From: Watersipora subatra | Lineage: Eukaryota > Bryozoa > Gymnolaemata > Cheilostomatida > Watersiporidae | DNA: 64,000 bases | Assembly (NCBI RefSeq): GCF_963576615.1 | Contig: NC_088716.1 | Span: 59,598,228-59,662,227 of the forward strand | Direction: 5' to 3' | Program-made: the position numbers and the translations under genes | Shown: piece by piece, positions 11,983 through 23,900 of the stretch | Layout: the number at the start of each line of letters is the position of its first letter | Numbering within the stretch: position 1 is the first letter of the stretch | The notes under the pieces: model-generated | Told to the model about the DNA's origin: nothing | Database searches by the model: none | What the model saw: the letters and a program-made list of their open reading frames with translations, nothing else

Positions 11983-12323
11983 AATACTTTTATATGCAAA
12001 AACTCAAACTGTTTCAGCTTGTACTGTGCTCAATTTTGAGTGAATATATTGATCAAATTAAAACATACCTGCATACATAAAACATTCAGGATTTTCGACA
12101 TTGATTTTTTTTTAAATAACCCAGACTTATATTCACTTATTTTCACATATCTACATGTAGTATATGTAGCCCTTTTCTACTATGTTATTCTGATCTCATT
12201 TGTGCTTGTTAAAGGCCTTTTATGGCTTTGGTGCTGATGTGGTAGTAATTAGGTTATGTGCAAAATTTTCTTTTTATATCAAATAAAATAAAATTATTAA
12301 ACTTTACAATTTATCATGATAGA

Positions 12324-12609
12324 TTCGTCCGATAACTGAAACAACCTACTTCCCATCATTGTTCGAGTGGTCCATCACCAGACATTTTGTCATTGCGCAT
12401 CGACTTTTTAAGCAATGTATGTTGTACAACGTCAGCAATGCCAATAGACATACATCACGCTAAAGGTTTTGTGTGTGCTGCCCTCTGATTTTCCAGAATT
12501 GGCTACATTGTGCTTGTGGAGGTAACGGGAAAGCTGCTAACAATGATGCACAACAATTGCCACATGCATTATTTATATTGGAGCAAGAAAATACATCATC
12601 ATGCCAACA
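12324..12609 (+). other. possible exon sequence inside the long-TIR element
   Basis: After an AG at 12323 a frame of about 45 codons is open (IRPITETTYFPSLFEW). A second exon-like block at about 12497-12609 is bounded by TTTTCCAG and GTAAGA and reads NWLHCACGGNGKAANND. They could be further exons of the enclosed gene through alternative splicing, or chance. No family was recognised. Confidence 0.2.
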
Positions 12610-12737
12610 GTAAGAAAATATTTTTTGCCCAACAAATCGAGAAAACTTTTGTGGTCACACAATGCTGTACATAAATAATAAATATATAATCAAATTGACA
12701 AATGAATACCTACAGAGTGCGGTCATGTTCAAAATCT

Positions 12738-13381
12738 AAATAAAGTTAGTTGTTGGAGAAGTCGGTGTTTGCAGTAAAGATAAGATAGACTAATGTCTTC
12801 TGTTGCCTTTTCACAATCTTTGTCTTACGATACGCTAACATAAATAGTTACACTAAAATGAAATAGAATCTTCTTTAGCTCTCAGAATGGTAGCAAAGTA
12901 GACAATTGTTTCAATGTGCATTTTATTTGGTTAGAACATAATCACAAATATTCAATAACTTATGTAATACCCCGTTACATACATGTAAGTGCAATCATAT
13001 TACAACGTATGTAAGATATTTTTCGTACACACTGTATAAACGAATACAGAATAATTAATGATGTATTTTTGAGAAGATTTTTTCCGTTTCGTGAGCATGT
13101 TACTATTTCGTCTTAACACGACAAAACTACGATAAACAACTATGTGAATACGTTATGCTAGTTTGATGAAAGATCTCATATTTTTGATTAAGGATTTGCC
13201 TAAAACGATGTTTATGCTTTATTTTGGTACAAAAAATAAAAAGATTACAGACTCAATTTTTAACCGACTAAACATTGGCACTTGCTTAAAACCTCGTCGC
13301 TTAGTGCCGACAAAACATTTACATTTCCGGATTAAGCTCCACCTCTACAAAACGACCCAGAAACTGGCCAGGTTTTGACAG
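12738..13381 (-). repeat. right arm of the long-TIR element
   Basis: Inverted copy of 7390-7873 and, further out, of about 5235-5312. The outermost shared block is CCCAGAAACTG followed by CCAGGTTTTGA (13358-13379). Beyond this the two flanks differ. Confidence 0.65.
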
Positions 13382-13400
13382 TGTCGAGCCGCACAGCGTT

Positions 13401-13530
13401 ATGACCTTGACACGATTACGAAAGGGCGTAGTCAGAAGCGTGGAGAGAAATCGAAGAAAACTAGAGACTGATGCGCCTTTCAAAACGCAGCAAGAGTTAG
13501 AGGGAGAGGCGGAAACCGTATACGCTACAC
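13401..13530 (+). CDS. possible first coding exon, unknown protein
   Basis: Starting at ATG 13401, 43 codons are open and end at a good donor (ACAC|GTAAGC). The peptide is charged (MTLTRLRKGVVRSVERNRRK, then TQQELEGEAETVYA), and the base composition is richer in G+C than the flanks. It lies just outside the right arm of the long-TIR element. It resembles the basic start of some retroelement gag proteins, but this is not enough to assign it. No downstream exon was found. Confidence 0.3.
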
Positions 13531-13807
13531 GTAAGCTAAACAACAATAAATTATGGTCACCATGGTACAAATAAATGTAGTTTGGTTATGCATATGCAAG
13601 CTCAGCATCAACAAGGACATGTTTATTTTTGTGCTTGTATTGTCATGCTTATATTTACTGTTTTGTTTTTTATGAATATTAAATAGTTGCATCAGCGCTT
13701 CCTCTGCGACACCTTTACAATGGCTCGCCTTAGTACCTATGCAAAAACATTGCTCACGGAGTTAAAGTTAGTTAGCGTTTTTGCCGCTGGTTTCACTAAA
13801 CTACAAA

Positions 13808-13991
13808 CATACCTGCCAACTCTCACGCTTTGGGCGTGAGACTCACGCAATCACCCCAAAGAAAAAATGAAAATGCATGAGATTTTTGCCCCAATTTCCA
13901 CAATTTTATGTACCGGTATACTATCATTGATACATCAATTGCCCCAAAATCAAATCTCACGCATTGCCCCACTCTTGGGTTGGCAGGTCTG
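13808..13991. mobile_element. hAT-type MITE, 184 bp
   Basis: Terminal inverted repeats CATACCTGCCAAC and GTTGGCAGGTCTG (12 of 13 pairs) are flanked on both sides by the perfect 8-bp direct repeat ACTACAAA (13800-13807, 13992-13999). An 8-bp target duplication is the hallmark of hAT transposition. The element has no coding capacity. Confidence 0.85.
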
Positions 13992-13999
13992 ACTACAAA

Positions 14000-14830
14000 G
14001 TTATTAAACATTCCTTTTGTTTGTAAAATGCATTAATTATTGTGCATTTTTTTGGTTGTTATAGCTAAAGAATAAATAATTGAATTGTGGTGTTGTGCAG
14101 TGAATTGTGAATTGATTGTTATACCGACATATGATGCAAATGAACTGGGAATTGAATGGCTAATTTTGTCATGAACATTTTTTATCGAACGGTTTTTAAA
14201 AGCATGAAAAGGTCTCTATTAATTTGCTTTGGAGAGTTTAGCAAAAGCAAATCTTGCTCTAGTCATAATGAATATCAGCCGTTTGTTTCGATTAAAATAT
14301 ATAGCTAGGCGTGCTCTATCTAGTTATCCCGTTAATTAGTTATGATAAGTATTTACAGGCTATAAATCAAAGACAACTAGAGAGCACATTGACTCACCAA
14401 AGTACTTAGGCTTGCGACTTGTTGCAGGGCTCGTCGGTACGTCTACCTCTGAGTGTTGTCCAACTTCAAGTCTGTGGAGCTCACTGAGATTGGGAGCTGC
14501 AGATTTCTTATTCTAAAATCAACCACTCAGAGGCAGTAGCTAGAAACTGGTAGGTTGTCTTTACCCTTATTTGAGCCATAAGGGATCCGATGCTGTGTGT
14601 CTTTCAAGGTTAAATTATTCATTCTTACATCAGCATTGGTTCCGTTGAAGTATGTATAATTAGATGGTAATACTTAGTTCATAGGATATGCCAGTCATGA
14701 ATCGTGGCTTTTGTTTCGGAAGGGCAACTGCATTAGCTATAGCCTACTGTGTATAATTTGTAGTCCTTTGTTTCTATGTGCTAATCAGGTATACTAATTT
14801 TGCACATATCAGGCGTTTTGATGCTCGTTA
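14000..14830. other. no gene; left part of a dispersed repeat
   Basis: Around 14190-14290 the sequence matches 52730-52830 (shared GGAGAGTTTAGCAAA and CTTGCTCTAG) and weakly 43040-43100. Otherwise it is unannotated AT-rich DNA with no convincing open frame. Confidence 0.4.
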
Positions 14831-15634
14831 AACCATAACTGCCACCATAACTGCCACGAACAACTTTTATTGTATTTACTAGGTAAATCAGACACGCTGA
14901 TTCCGATTTTGTAATCAAAATAAAGATTAGGCCACTAACTTTCAGAGTAATGAAGGATTCTTTTATAGCGTTTTAATATCGGTCTCGAAAACAACACGAT
15001 CAGCATAACAAGCTCCGCCCATAAATACGTGACGTAACCTAGCTTTTTAGGAACAGAAGTTACGTAGGGATGTTTAGACCGATTTAGAATAATAGAGATG
15101 GGTGTTTTAAAATCCATTAATATCTAAATTCAGCCTTAAAAATAATATCAGTCTTTTCTGAAAGGTAGATAAACTATTTAGCATTGCATATTTAAAAAGC
15201 GCGATAACAACGCTAGCTTGTGATAAAACCACGCTTTTTGAGCTAATTTTTCTCGGCGTCCAGCCCATTTAAACGTCATGTAACAAGCTGCGAGCAATTT
15301 TAAATAGTTTATATCCCTTTCATAAAAGACTGAAATTATTTTACAGGCTGGATTTAGATAATAATGGGTTTTAAGACACCCATCTCTATTATTCTAAATC
15401 GGACTAAACATTGCCAACTTCCGTTTCTGAAAAAGCTAGGTTTCGTCACATATTTGTGGGCGGAGCTTGTAATGCCGATTGTGTTGTTTTCGAAACGGAT
15501 ATTGAAACGCTTTAAAATAGCCTAAATGACTTTGAATGTTAGTGGACTAATCTTTATTTTGAGTACAAAATCGGAATCAGTGTGTCTGATTTACCTAGTA
15601 ATGACGATAAAAGTTGTTCGTGACAATTATGGTT
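14831..15634. mobile_element. foldback element, 804 bp, arms about 350 bp
   Basis: The left arm (14831-15186) and right arm (15290-15634) are reverse complements at roughly 80-85% by eye. Shared blocks include AAGTTGTTCGTG, ATCTTTATTTTGA, GGGCGGAGCTTG and ACCCATCTCTATTATTC. The centre of about 100 bp holds a smaller AAAAAGCG/CGCTTTTT stem. The ends read AACCATAA / TTATGGTT. There is no coding capacity and no clear target duplication. It interrupts a dispersed repeat that is continuous at 52730-52940. Confidence 0.75.
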
Positions 15635-15639
15635 CAAGT

Positions 15640-16198
15640 GAACGTCTCATTTTGTGCTAGTAACCGAACAGTGTTAACGAGAAACTACGATTCTCACTGT
15701 CTTAGCTTACAACTATTATGCTGATGTTTGGAGGTCAAATACAATTTCATAACACTTCATTTACTCTACTTTACCACACTCATACTGTTTATATAGAAGC
15801 TTAGAACCATTTTTGAGATCCGGTTGGCTGTCACCACACAATTGCTACAATGAAGATATTTTTGCCAGTTGAACAATAATCATAATGTGGCATAATGTTT
15901 CTGGAACCATCAGAAGTTGTCAACAGTATTTTTCTCTCCATATTAATTGAACATTACAATCAGAGTTTGTTATCTGGACATGTTGATTCATGCCATCAGC
16001 ATCTTTCGGATTTGTTCAGTGTCCATGTTTCAAGCAACCTGTGTGAACCAAAATTTTTTTCTATCTAATAAATTATCATTGTAGCAAAGCTTCGTTGAGA
16101 TTCTAACAATTTTTATGAATGGTATATAAGAATGGGTTTTAGAGTCAGCATTGTGCAAAATTAGTAAGCAAGTTATTGAAATTATTTATACGTACATA
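15640..16198 (+). repeat. dispersed repeat R1, copy 1
   Basis: Matches 29088-29600 in the same orientation (shared ACTCATACTGTTTATATAGA and GGCTGTCACCACACAATTG). Its first 75 bases match 52857-52940. No open frame is conserved between copies. Probably an untyped transposable element. Confidence 0.65.
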
Positions 16199-17429
16199 TA
16201 CCATGAAACTTCTAATTGAACCCCATGGTGCTCTATTTTCAATCCTCTCTATTGGCGGTCAATTTGAAGGGGTGTTCAAATAGAGGCTGGTGGTATATTT
16301 TTCAAATAGTTTGTCAAAATATTTGATGCAATAAATATGCTAGCTTCTAACTTGTCAAAGTTCTCTAAATAAAATATGCATTGGAAAGCCGAGAAATATC
16401 TCTGCCAGTTGTAATCTATTGCTTGTAATTAATCTGTGATGATATTATAACCTGTTCCTTGCTTTGCAATTTGTTAGAGCTTTCAATTTTTTATTTCACT
16501 TTAAATTTGAAGGCATATTTTTAATTATACATCGATATTTAACAATGTTGAATAAAAGCTAATTGCACTCATTGATATGCTTGCTAGAGTTTGCAGTGAA
16601 ACTAGCTTTTTATGTGTAATATAAGAAGAATTATGGAGCGCTAATAATGATAATCAATCAAACCCTACAAATATATATATTCATGAGCAAGTGACATAAA
16701 AGAACCATACTTATATAACGTGCTGAAACAACAATTACCGTTTTTAAAACACAAATATTTGTGTCGTTTGCTCAAATAGCTGCATTCTGATTGTTACCTT
16801 TGATGGAACGAACATCTTCTGGTTGTCCAGTACCTTCCACAATATCTTTTGACCTCAACTTCTCTTATGCACTGCTGAATTAGTCGCTATTACTGCCCAA
16901 ACAATTTTTTGGCAGAGCAAAACTTTTACTTGTCGCATTTAACACAAATGCAACGCGTAAAAGTTTGGCTCGCTAAACGTAACTCGTGTACTATCATAAA
17001 TGTGAACTGTTTTCATGTACGAGTACTTCAAAGTATCAAGACTGCGTTAAACAAGGAACTACTATTAGACTGAGACGGTTATTAATTATTTTTATGGTTT
17101 CACTTTCAAAGTTTTAATGAAAAACCAGCTAAAAGCTTTGGAGTGTTGCAACGACAGAATTGATTGTTATTGATGTAAAAAATTCATTATTATTATGATT
17201 TTGTGGACATTTTTCTACAGATCCCTTGATATTATGGGTTTATAAAGATTCAAGATTGTCAAAGTGGCATTCAAATAAAAGTGGTGCTCAACTAGAGGGT
17301 GACACTCTGTTTTTTAACCCTTCTCTCATAGTGGTAGTCAAATAGCGGTGGCGTTCAAATAGAGGTGGCGTTCAAATAGAGGTGGCATTCAAATAGAGGT
17401 GGTGGCATTCACTTAAATATTTTACAGTA
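16199..17429. mobile_element. non-autonomous element with TA ends, 1.2 kb
   Basis: The left end is TACCATGAAACTTCTAATTG; the right end, reverse complemented, is TACTGTAAAATATTTAAGTG. Both lead into copies of a CTCTATTTGAACGCCACC-like motif, including tandem GTGGCGTTCAAATAGAG units at 17340-17410. Ends of this style with TA target sites are typical of Tc1/mariner and pogo-like elements. No transposase frame remains. Confidence 0.55.
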
Positions 17430-17999
17430 AATCTCAGCGTTTGTTGTTTGCCTGTCTTGCTACAGTGATTATTACGTAGCAATAAAAACTCTGTATCACA
17501 GAATATTTGATTGCGAAACTTCTCAGGCGAAAACCTAACTCTTTACGCTCTGCGAGATGCAATGGATTCTTTGGCGATATGAGTCGTTATCTATGTTAAC
17601 ATACCATAACACTCTGTGTTACACAACATCACTAAAGCTTGCTCTCATGGCTCTTATTAGTAAGTTTAACAATACAAATATTAGCGTACTCCAATTGGTC
17701 GCTGGCAATGTGCCAGGCTAATGGCAAGTGGCGGGCAACTGCATTACCTGCTACTGTTTACAAGCCTTTTTTTAATACCCGTGCAACGTCGAGCATTCGC
17801 CTAGTAGTATGATAAATTTGATATATTCTACACTTTTATTTTAATTTATATAAAGATAATTGGTAGTTTGACTTTACTGCTCCCAACTATCACACTGGTA
17901 TAAGAAAAAAAAAACATTAAGTTATTTTGACCAACTGATCAAGTGTCGGAACGAAAAGAGTAGAAACGTAACGAGGAACGCATTCACAATATTTGGAGA
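17430..17999. other. no gene; short SINE-like match
   Basis: 17430-17570 resembles part of the SINE family at 46770-46930 (GTAAATCTCAG...GTTTGT...CCTGTC). The remainder is AT-rich with no feature seen. Confidence 0.35.
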
Positions 18000-20900
18000 T
18001 GTTGGAGGCAGTCTTGGCAGAAAACCAAAGAATGGCTCCGCTGGAGATGATGGAGAGAATGATGGTAGACAGCAACAGCAGAGCGGTCAGGGGGATCGCA
18101 ATGACAAAGGGTAAGTGTTGACATGTTGCCCAGTAGAAATAATTTTATGCAGGATGGTAGCATCCCGCAAAAGGATTGGGTGATTTGACCTTTTTTGAAG
18201 GTAGATCAGGTGAAGATTTTAAATGTTTTTTATCAAAATTCCATTCATGTAGCTTGCTACATGAAATGTCAGAGGCTTCTTTTTAATGTTAGGGTTGTAC
18301 ATAAAGGGGCCAGCAGTGGAATATTTAAGGGAAACCAGGAAGGCGCTTGGAGATGAGGCACCGTTTTATTCTGTTAGGCGTTTGTTACGGGACAAATTAA
18401 CAGCGATAAAGAGAGAGGAGCAGGTAGCCATAGGATCTCATCCATTAGACAGAACCAGTGTGAGTCATATTACCAATGATGATTTAGGATGATTGTTGCA
18501 AGCAGCAGTAGTGGGAAAGACAACCTTTTCATCCTTTTGCACTTTGTACTTTAGGGATAGTATTATGGCCTTGCAATTGAAAACTTTAGGTTGTTGTTGA
18601 AGGCAGCAGTTAGTTTAAAGGCAGGCTTGCAAGCAGAGCAAGCCATAGCACCAGTAAAGGTTGTAGCAGTTAGTTACGGAGGAAATAAGGACTCACTGCA
18701 CAATAGATTTAATTATTTAATGAGAGAAAAAGTGCTATAGGTATGGCCATAATTCTCATTTAATTTGCCAGTGCAGCGAAGGCAGTTTGAGAATTATTGG
18801 GGTGGCTACAGCAACTCAAACAGGGTTTGGTAGTGGTCATGAGAGTTGACCCAATCGTGACGAAAGTAACAGATATAGGGAGAAATGTCACTGCAAAACA
18901 GGGGTTGGCTCTAAAACAATAATTTCAACTGTAAATGAGGTGACAATAGAGCATACCTGTGAGACATATGTACAATTGAACAAGAAATGTTTCAATGATT
19001 GAAACAATTTCTGGCATATGCAATCCGGTCTGGGGCAATAAGATGACCAGCAACCAGCCCGTAGCGTCAAATGCTGTTTCTACGCAACCACCACCTGCCT
19101 TAAGTATAAGGGACAGCAATAAAAACTTACATGAGATTGACAACAGTATCACATTTGACAATGTTGCAAATGAGTCAGTATAGACATGGCATAGTTTGGT
19201 TGAAGCATACATAGATTATGTTGGTTTTGTTTAGTGATAAGGGGAACCATTAGGCAAAGCTAGTGAGAAGGCTGCAGTCCTTAGCACAGTTATATCAATC
19301 AAACAGGAAAATTTTGTAGATAGTTATATGGTTGAGGCTGAAAGAGAGGCTGTAGGCACAGTAGAGATCAATGTGGCTAAGCCAGAGAACTTGGCTAAAG
19401 AGCGTACCACACAAATTTGCAGTGATGAGTGTATCAGCAAGCATGGTTTTATTGCCAAGGTTTTATGCCAACATCAGCTAATGGTATGCCAGCAAATTCA
19501 GTCTGCATGGATGGCTGTCCACTTGTTACAAAAACATGACATACGTTGACATGTTGTCTGGAAACAATCATAGCCGACGTGACAAGGAAACGATTGTCCC
19601 TGTTTTGATGACATTCCTGTTGTTTTGCAATATAGTGGTTCATAGGCACCGGATGCTATATAAAACAGTTCATGCTATGGCACAGTTCAGAATTCCAGAC
19701 TTGCCACCATGCATTTTACTTGACGCAGAGACTACGCATAAACCAGTTCCTTTGACATTGATGATTTTAAAGTTTAACTTTATTCAGTACTGTAGCACTG
19801 TATAGTGTATACCATTGCAAGATAGTGAAAACACTGACTACTACATACGCTGGTTTCTTTGGTAAAAACAAGAATGGGACAGACGACTACATTGACCAGA
19901 CAGTGATTGAAGACTCATGCTATAGTATGGTGACATGGAACACAACTCTTCATGGAGATTTAGTAAAGCTGGAGACTACCTATCATCCTGACAATTTGGT
20001 CAGCCGACTACCCCGCTAAGTTTAAGCGCTGCGCTGACTACCTATTTGAAGTTTTCAATGCGCTATCTTTAAACGACATGGAAAATTGGAGCAGATGGAA
20101 AGTCCAGTTGAAGTAGTTAGTCATTGTGAACGACTGTCAGGTTTTTGTGTGTTGCGTAATGGCTCAGCTGTCTTGTAGGAGACGGAGAGGCGGGAGGAGT
20201 GCCGGTATCTTCCTCATCGCATCTTTGGCCAAATAATTTAGTGTTTTTCATTCATTTCGTGATTTCGGTCAGAACGAACAAAAAATCCGCACGTTTGGCC
20301 GTACCTTTAGAACTGTGCATCCAAATGAATTATAGTCATCTCTTTCAAAGCTCAGCTGAAATAAATTGTTAGGCAATGCAATCTTTAGTTCAATTAGTAG
20401 TTGCAGCACTGGAATGCCAACCCACCTTATCAGCCGACATTTGCTGAATTACATTTATCTGTGCGCTAAATTCAAGCATAACGTTATATCGGTCAACCCT
20501 TGTGAAGAAATACGATAAAATAGTTTGGCTTTGAGTGAAACTTGTTCAACGTGCATTTCTTTGAAGACAATGATGGCTACCAAATTTAGAACAGTCTGGT
20601 TAGACACTGATACCAATATTATCCCGTTTATGCCTGGTGTAGATGAATACTCAGGGAACCAAAAAGTTCCAGTTTCTGTGGCGAGCTTTACTACTGCGGT
20701 AGACGCTCCTGCAACGGAAATAATCTATTCCAGGAAAGTTTACGCTATAGAGGTTTACGTTATAAGATCAGTAAAATACTTGTCATTGGCCTAATCCGTT
20801 CCAAGATTTATCCGAACTCACCTCTTTAGACAAACAAAAAGGAAACAAATAGACTTAACTGTTTAATTTGTACCGTAACTGCAGTATTATTGGTTTGCAT

Positions 20901-23900
20901 CAACAAAAGTTTTTCTTTTTTTGATCAATTTCACTGGTTTTATAGACCATGATTGCAGTAATTCTGCAATAAGTTAATGAGGAGCGCACATCGTCGACGT
21001 TCATTTACAACAATTTGCTTATTTTTCTAAACAGCAATGTCTATTCTGCAAAGTAAAACTAATAACAGATAGTTTATACGTCTGAAATAAAGCAAGACGA
21101 AAAATATTTTTACTATGAAAAGTGGCAGGCTACTAACTGTATCATCTGTATTCAGGGGTCAAGGTTAGGATAGAAGATAACATTCGACGATACTCCAGCT
21201 CGTGACATCCTGATTGGTAGACCAATGCTGTAGCACCTGCACCAGTCGATCGCCTTTAAGTATTTATAAACAATTGCGCAGCTACCTATTCTGTTTTGTC
21301 AACACAGCTGCTGATCTATTGACGATCTAGAATGTCATAGATGGAAGTTGTATATATAATAGCTATAATGCTATACGCACGGAATTGTTTCTCCCGCAAG
21401 TGTGACGAGATAGATTATACCATTCAAATTGAATTTGAGAACTCGCCCGACTCCACATTTTGTGTTACATAGAATTTTTTTTACGTAGTACGAAGCAAAA
21501 ACTTCACACAAATTATTTACGTTATATGGAATTTATGTTATAGGAGGTATACATTATAGGAGCAACTAGTGTACGTGTACCACCATTCCAGCGATAATAG
21601 GCCTATGATCTTAATTGCTGGTTTGCATGACATCAATTTGATTTAATTGATTAAGCTAGTATACTGACAGATGACACAGTGATTCATGAGCTTTCGCTTT
21701 ATATATGGAATGAATTTCGTGATAAATTTTCTTTGTATGACATGACTGGAACACTAACTCACCAGAGCAAAATCCTTGAGCATTCAGGAGTGACATCAAG
21801 TTTCAGTTCTGATCCTCTAAAACAAGTAGGAACTTGACAAATATCGTGCTGGAAAAAGGAACATTTTCATTTTTAAAACCTTATGGAGTTTTCGACGTCA
21901 AGCAAGTTTGGTTATTTGTGTGTGACTGTGATTGCGATTTTTTCGTTGTTTTCTCACTGAAGTCACAAAATGAATGAAAAACACAGAATTATTCAAGCGA
22001 AATTCACTGAGTTGTCAGAGCTGTGCATGCACACCGAAATCGCCAACGAAACGCTTTTAATTGGCTAAGCAAATTATTAGCGAGCACGATTCTAGCAGCT
22101 TTCATGATAAATATAATCCGAGGCACAAAACGCGACAAGCAAAAAAAATTACTTATGCGATTCGCCGTAGTAAATACGATGCAATTGACTTGATTGCACT
22201 AAAGATGACAACTCTTTCTACAACGGAACTTTTGCTGCTAAAAAGAAATTGTTATTATTAAAAGAGAAACATTTTGTAGCCATGGTGTTCGAACGATAAG
22301 AGCCAGCAATAGCGTAATCTAGGCAGTTGCATCGTATGTAATATGTTGAATTGCACAGGTACTTTTATTGTGTGTCATAATACGTGTCTTAGAGCATACC
22401 AATTGCAAAAGCTGCTAAAATCGCGCTCGCTAATGATTTAGTTAGCCAATTAAAAGCGGTTTGTCGACGATTTTGGAGTGTATGCACAGCTCTGACAACT
22501 CAGTGAATTTCGAGCAAATAATTCTGTGTTTTTCGTTCATTTCGTACTGGCTGTACCTTTAGCTAGTTTCCATATGATGAGTTAGGTTTGAGTAGTTGGA
22601 TAACTTTAACAATGAGATCTGTACTGGCAGTCTGTGGTGACGTAGGACAAGGGATTGAAGAAGTGTATATGATATTGCAGAATGAAGACCAAAGAACGGT
22701 GGGTGTGACTTTGCTAGTGATTCCAGAGTGCAGATACAAACATATTTGAGGAGTAGATTGTTTATAGGGCACGTTGTAAGTGGATTATAACACAGGGAAT
22801 CATTAGTCATGGTGAACCTCAAACAAGCTAAGACTCACCTCAGAACATCTAGGAGGAAGCTGTAGGACAGTTGTGTAATTAGTGAAGCGCTAGAAGGAAA
22901 TTATTGCTATGTGATCGCAAATAGAAACCTCATGTGTCCCCCTTTGAGTGACAATCTGTTTTGTTTGCGATGCTCAAAGCTTGTGAAACAATGCATTTTT
23001 GAGCCTACAATTATTGATTCAGCTTTGATGTTTGCAAAAACTTTAAGCCCACCTGATGGTATGGTTCGATGTAGAGTAGTTGATACCTCAGAACATTTTA
23101 TTCAAGTGTTCTTGGCAACACCTTTGAGAGCGTTACAGGAATTATCAGTGAACAAAATGAAGTATGTCAACATGAATTACTTTGTCTCAACTAATCAATC
23201 ATCCAATCTAGTCAGTTGGCCTTGCACAGGCAGTCAGTAGAACGCCTTTTCAAGAGTTTCAGTGCAACATAGGCGACCATTAGATGAAGAAATGAAAAAA
23301 AATGTTGGCAGCTGGAATAATTGAACCATCGCCAGACAGTGCATGAGCATCTCACGTGATTTTAGTTAAAAAGTGTGACTCACACAACATGAGAAGTGCG
23401 AATGACTATAGAAAGGTACACACATGCGCTCATACCATTCCCATCCCCTCATCAAGACACCATCACAGAGATGCTGTCTGGTCAAGCACTACTCAACCTT
23501 GGATTTGAATTTCAAGGTTGAGTAAAGTGCCAACAAAAACAATGTTGTGTGCAATCTAACAAAAGCTCTAGCTAGACTGGAAAATGCAAAAAGACTTTTA
23601 AACGTTAAAAACAAATTATTTAATAACAGAAAAGCGGAGTTTGTGTTTTACCTTATCGAGATTTATGTGAGAAATTTTTACACGCCGATGCAAATGGCTC
23701 TCGCCGTCTGTTTGTGTCAAGAGTTTGATGGCAACTGTATCCAATTGGCACCATAGCCGAGTATTGAACAAAGCTGAAAGAAAACTGTATACTGGATGAA
23801 AATGATGGTTTGGCTATAGTTTATGCTTGCAAACATTTTCGACATTTTATATTTAAACACGAAATGGTGTGAATGACAGATCATGCACGTTTATGCTGGC

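Larger units (their letters stand above)
5235..13381. mobile_element. large element with long terminal inverted repeats
   Basis: Two inverted arms bound this stretch. The inner ends match at 7873 and 12738 (shared CAACAACTAACTTT). The match runs outward through shared ACATGCTCACGAAACGGAAA and, after a nested retroelement in the left arm (5323-7312), through shared GGAGCTTAATCCGGAAAT and CAAAACCTGG. Without the nested insert the element is about 6.1 kb. Between the arms lies a small multi-exon gene (8462-11795). The layout resembles a cut-and-paste DNA transposon, but no transposase catalytic motif was recognised. A segmental inverted duplication is the alternative. Outer ends near 5235 and 13381 are approximate, and no target duplication was identified. 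Confidence 0.5.
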
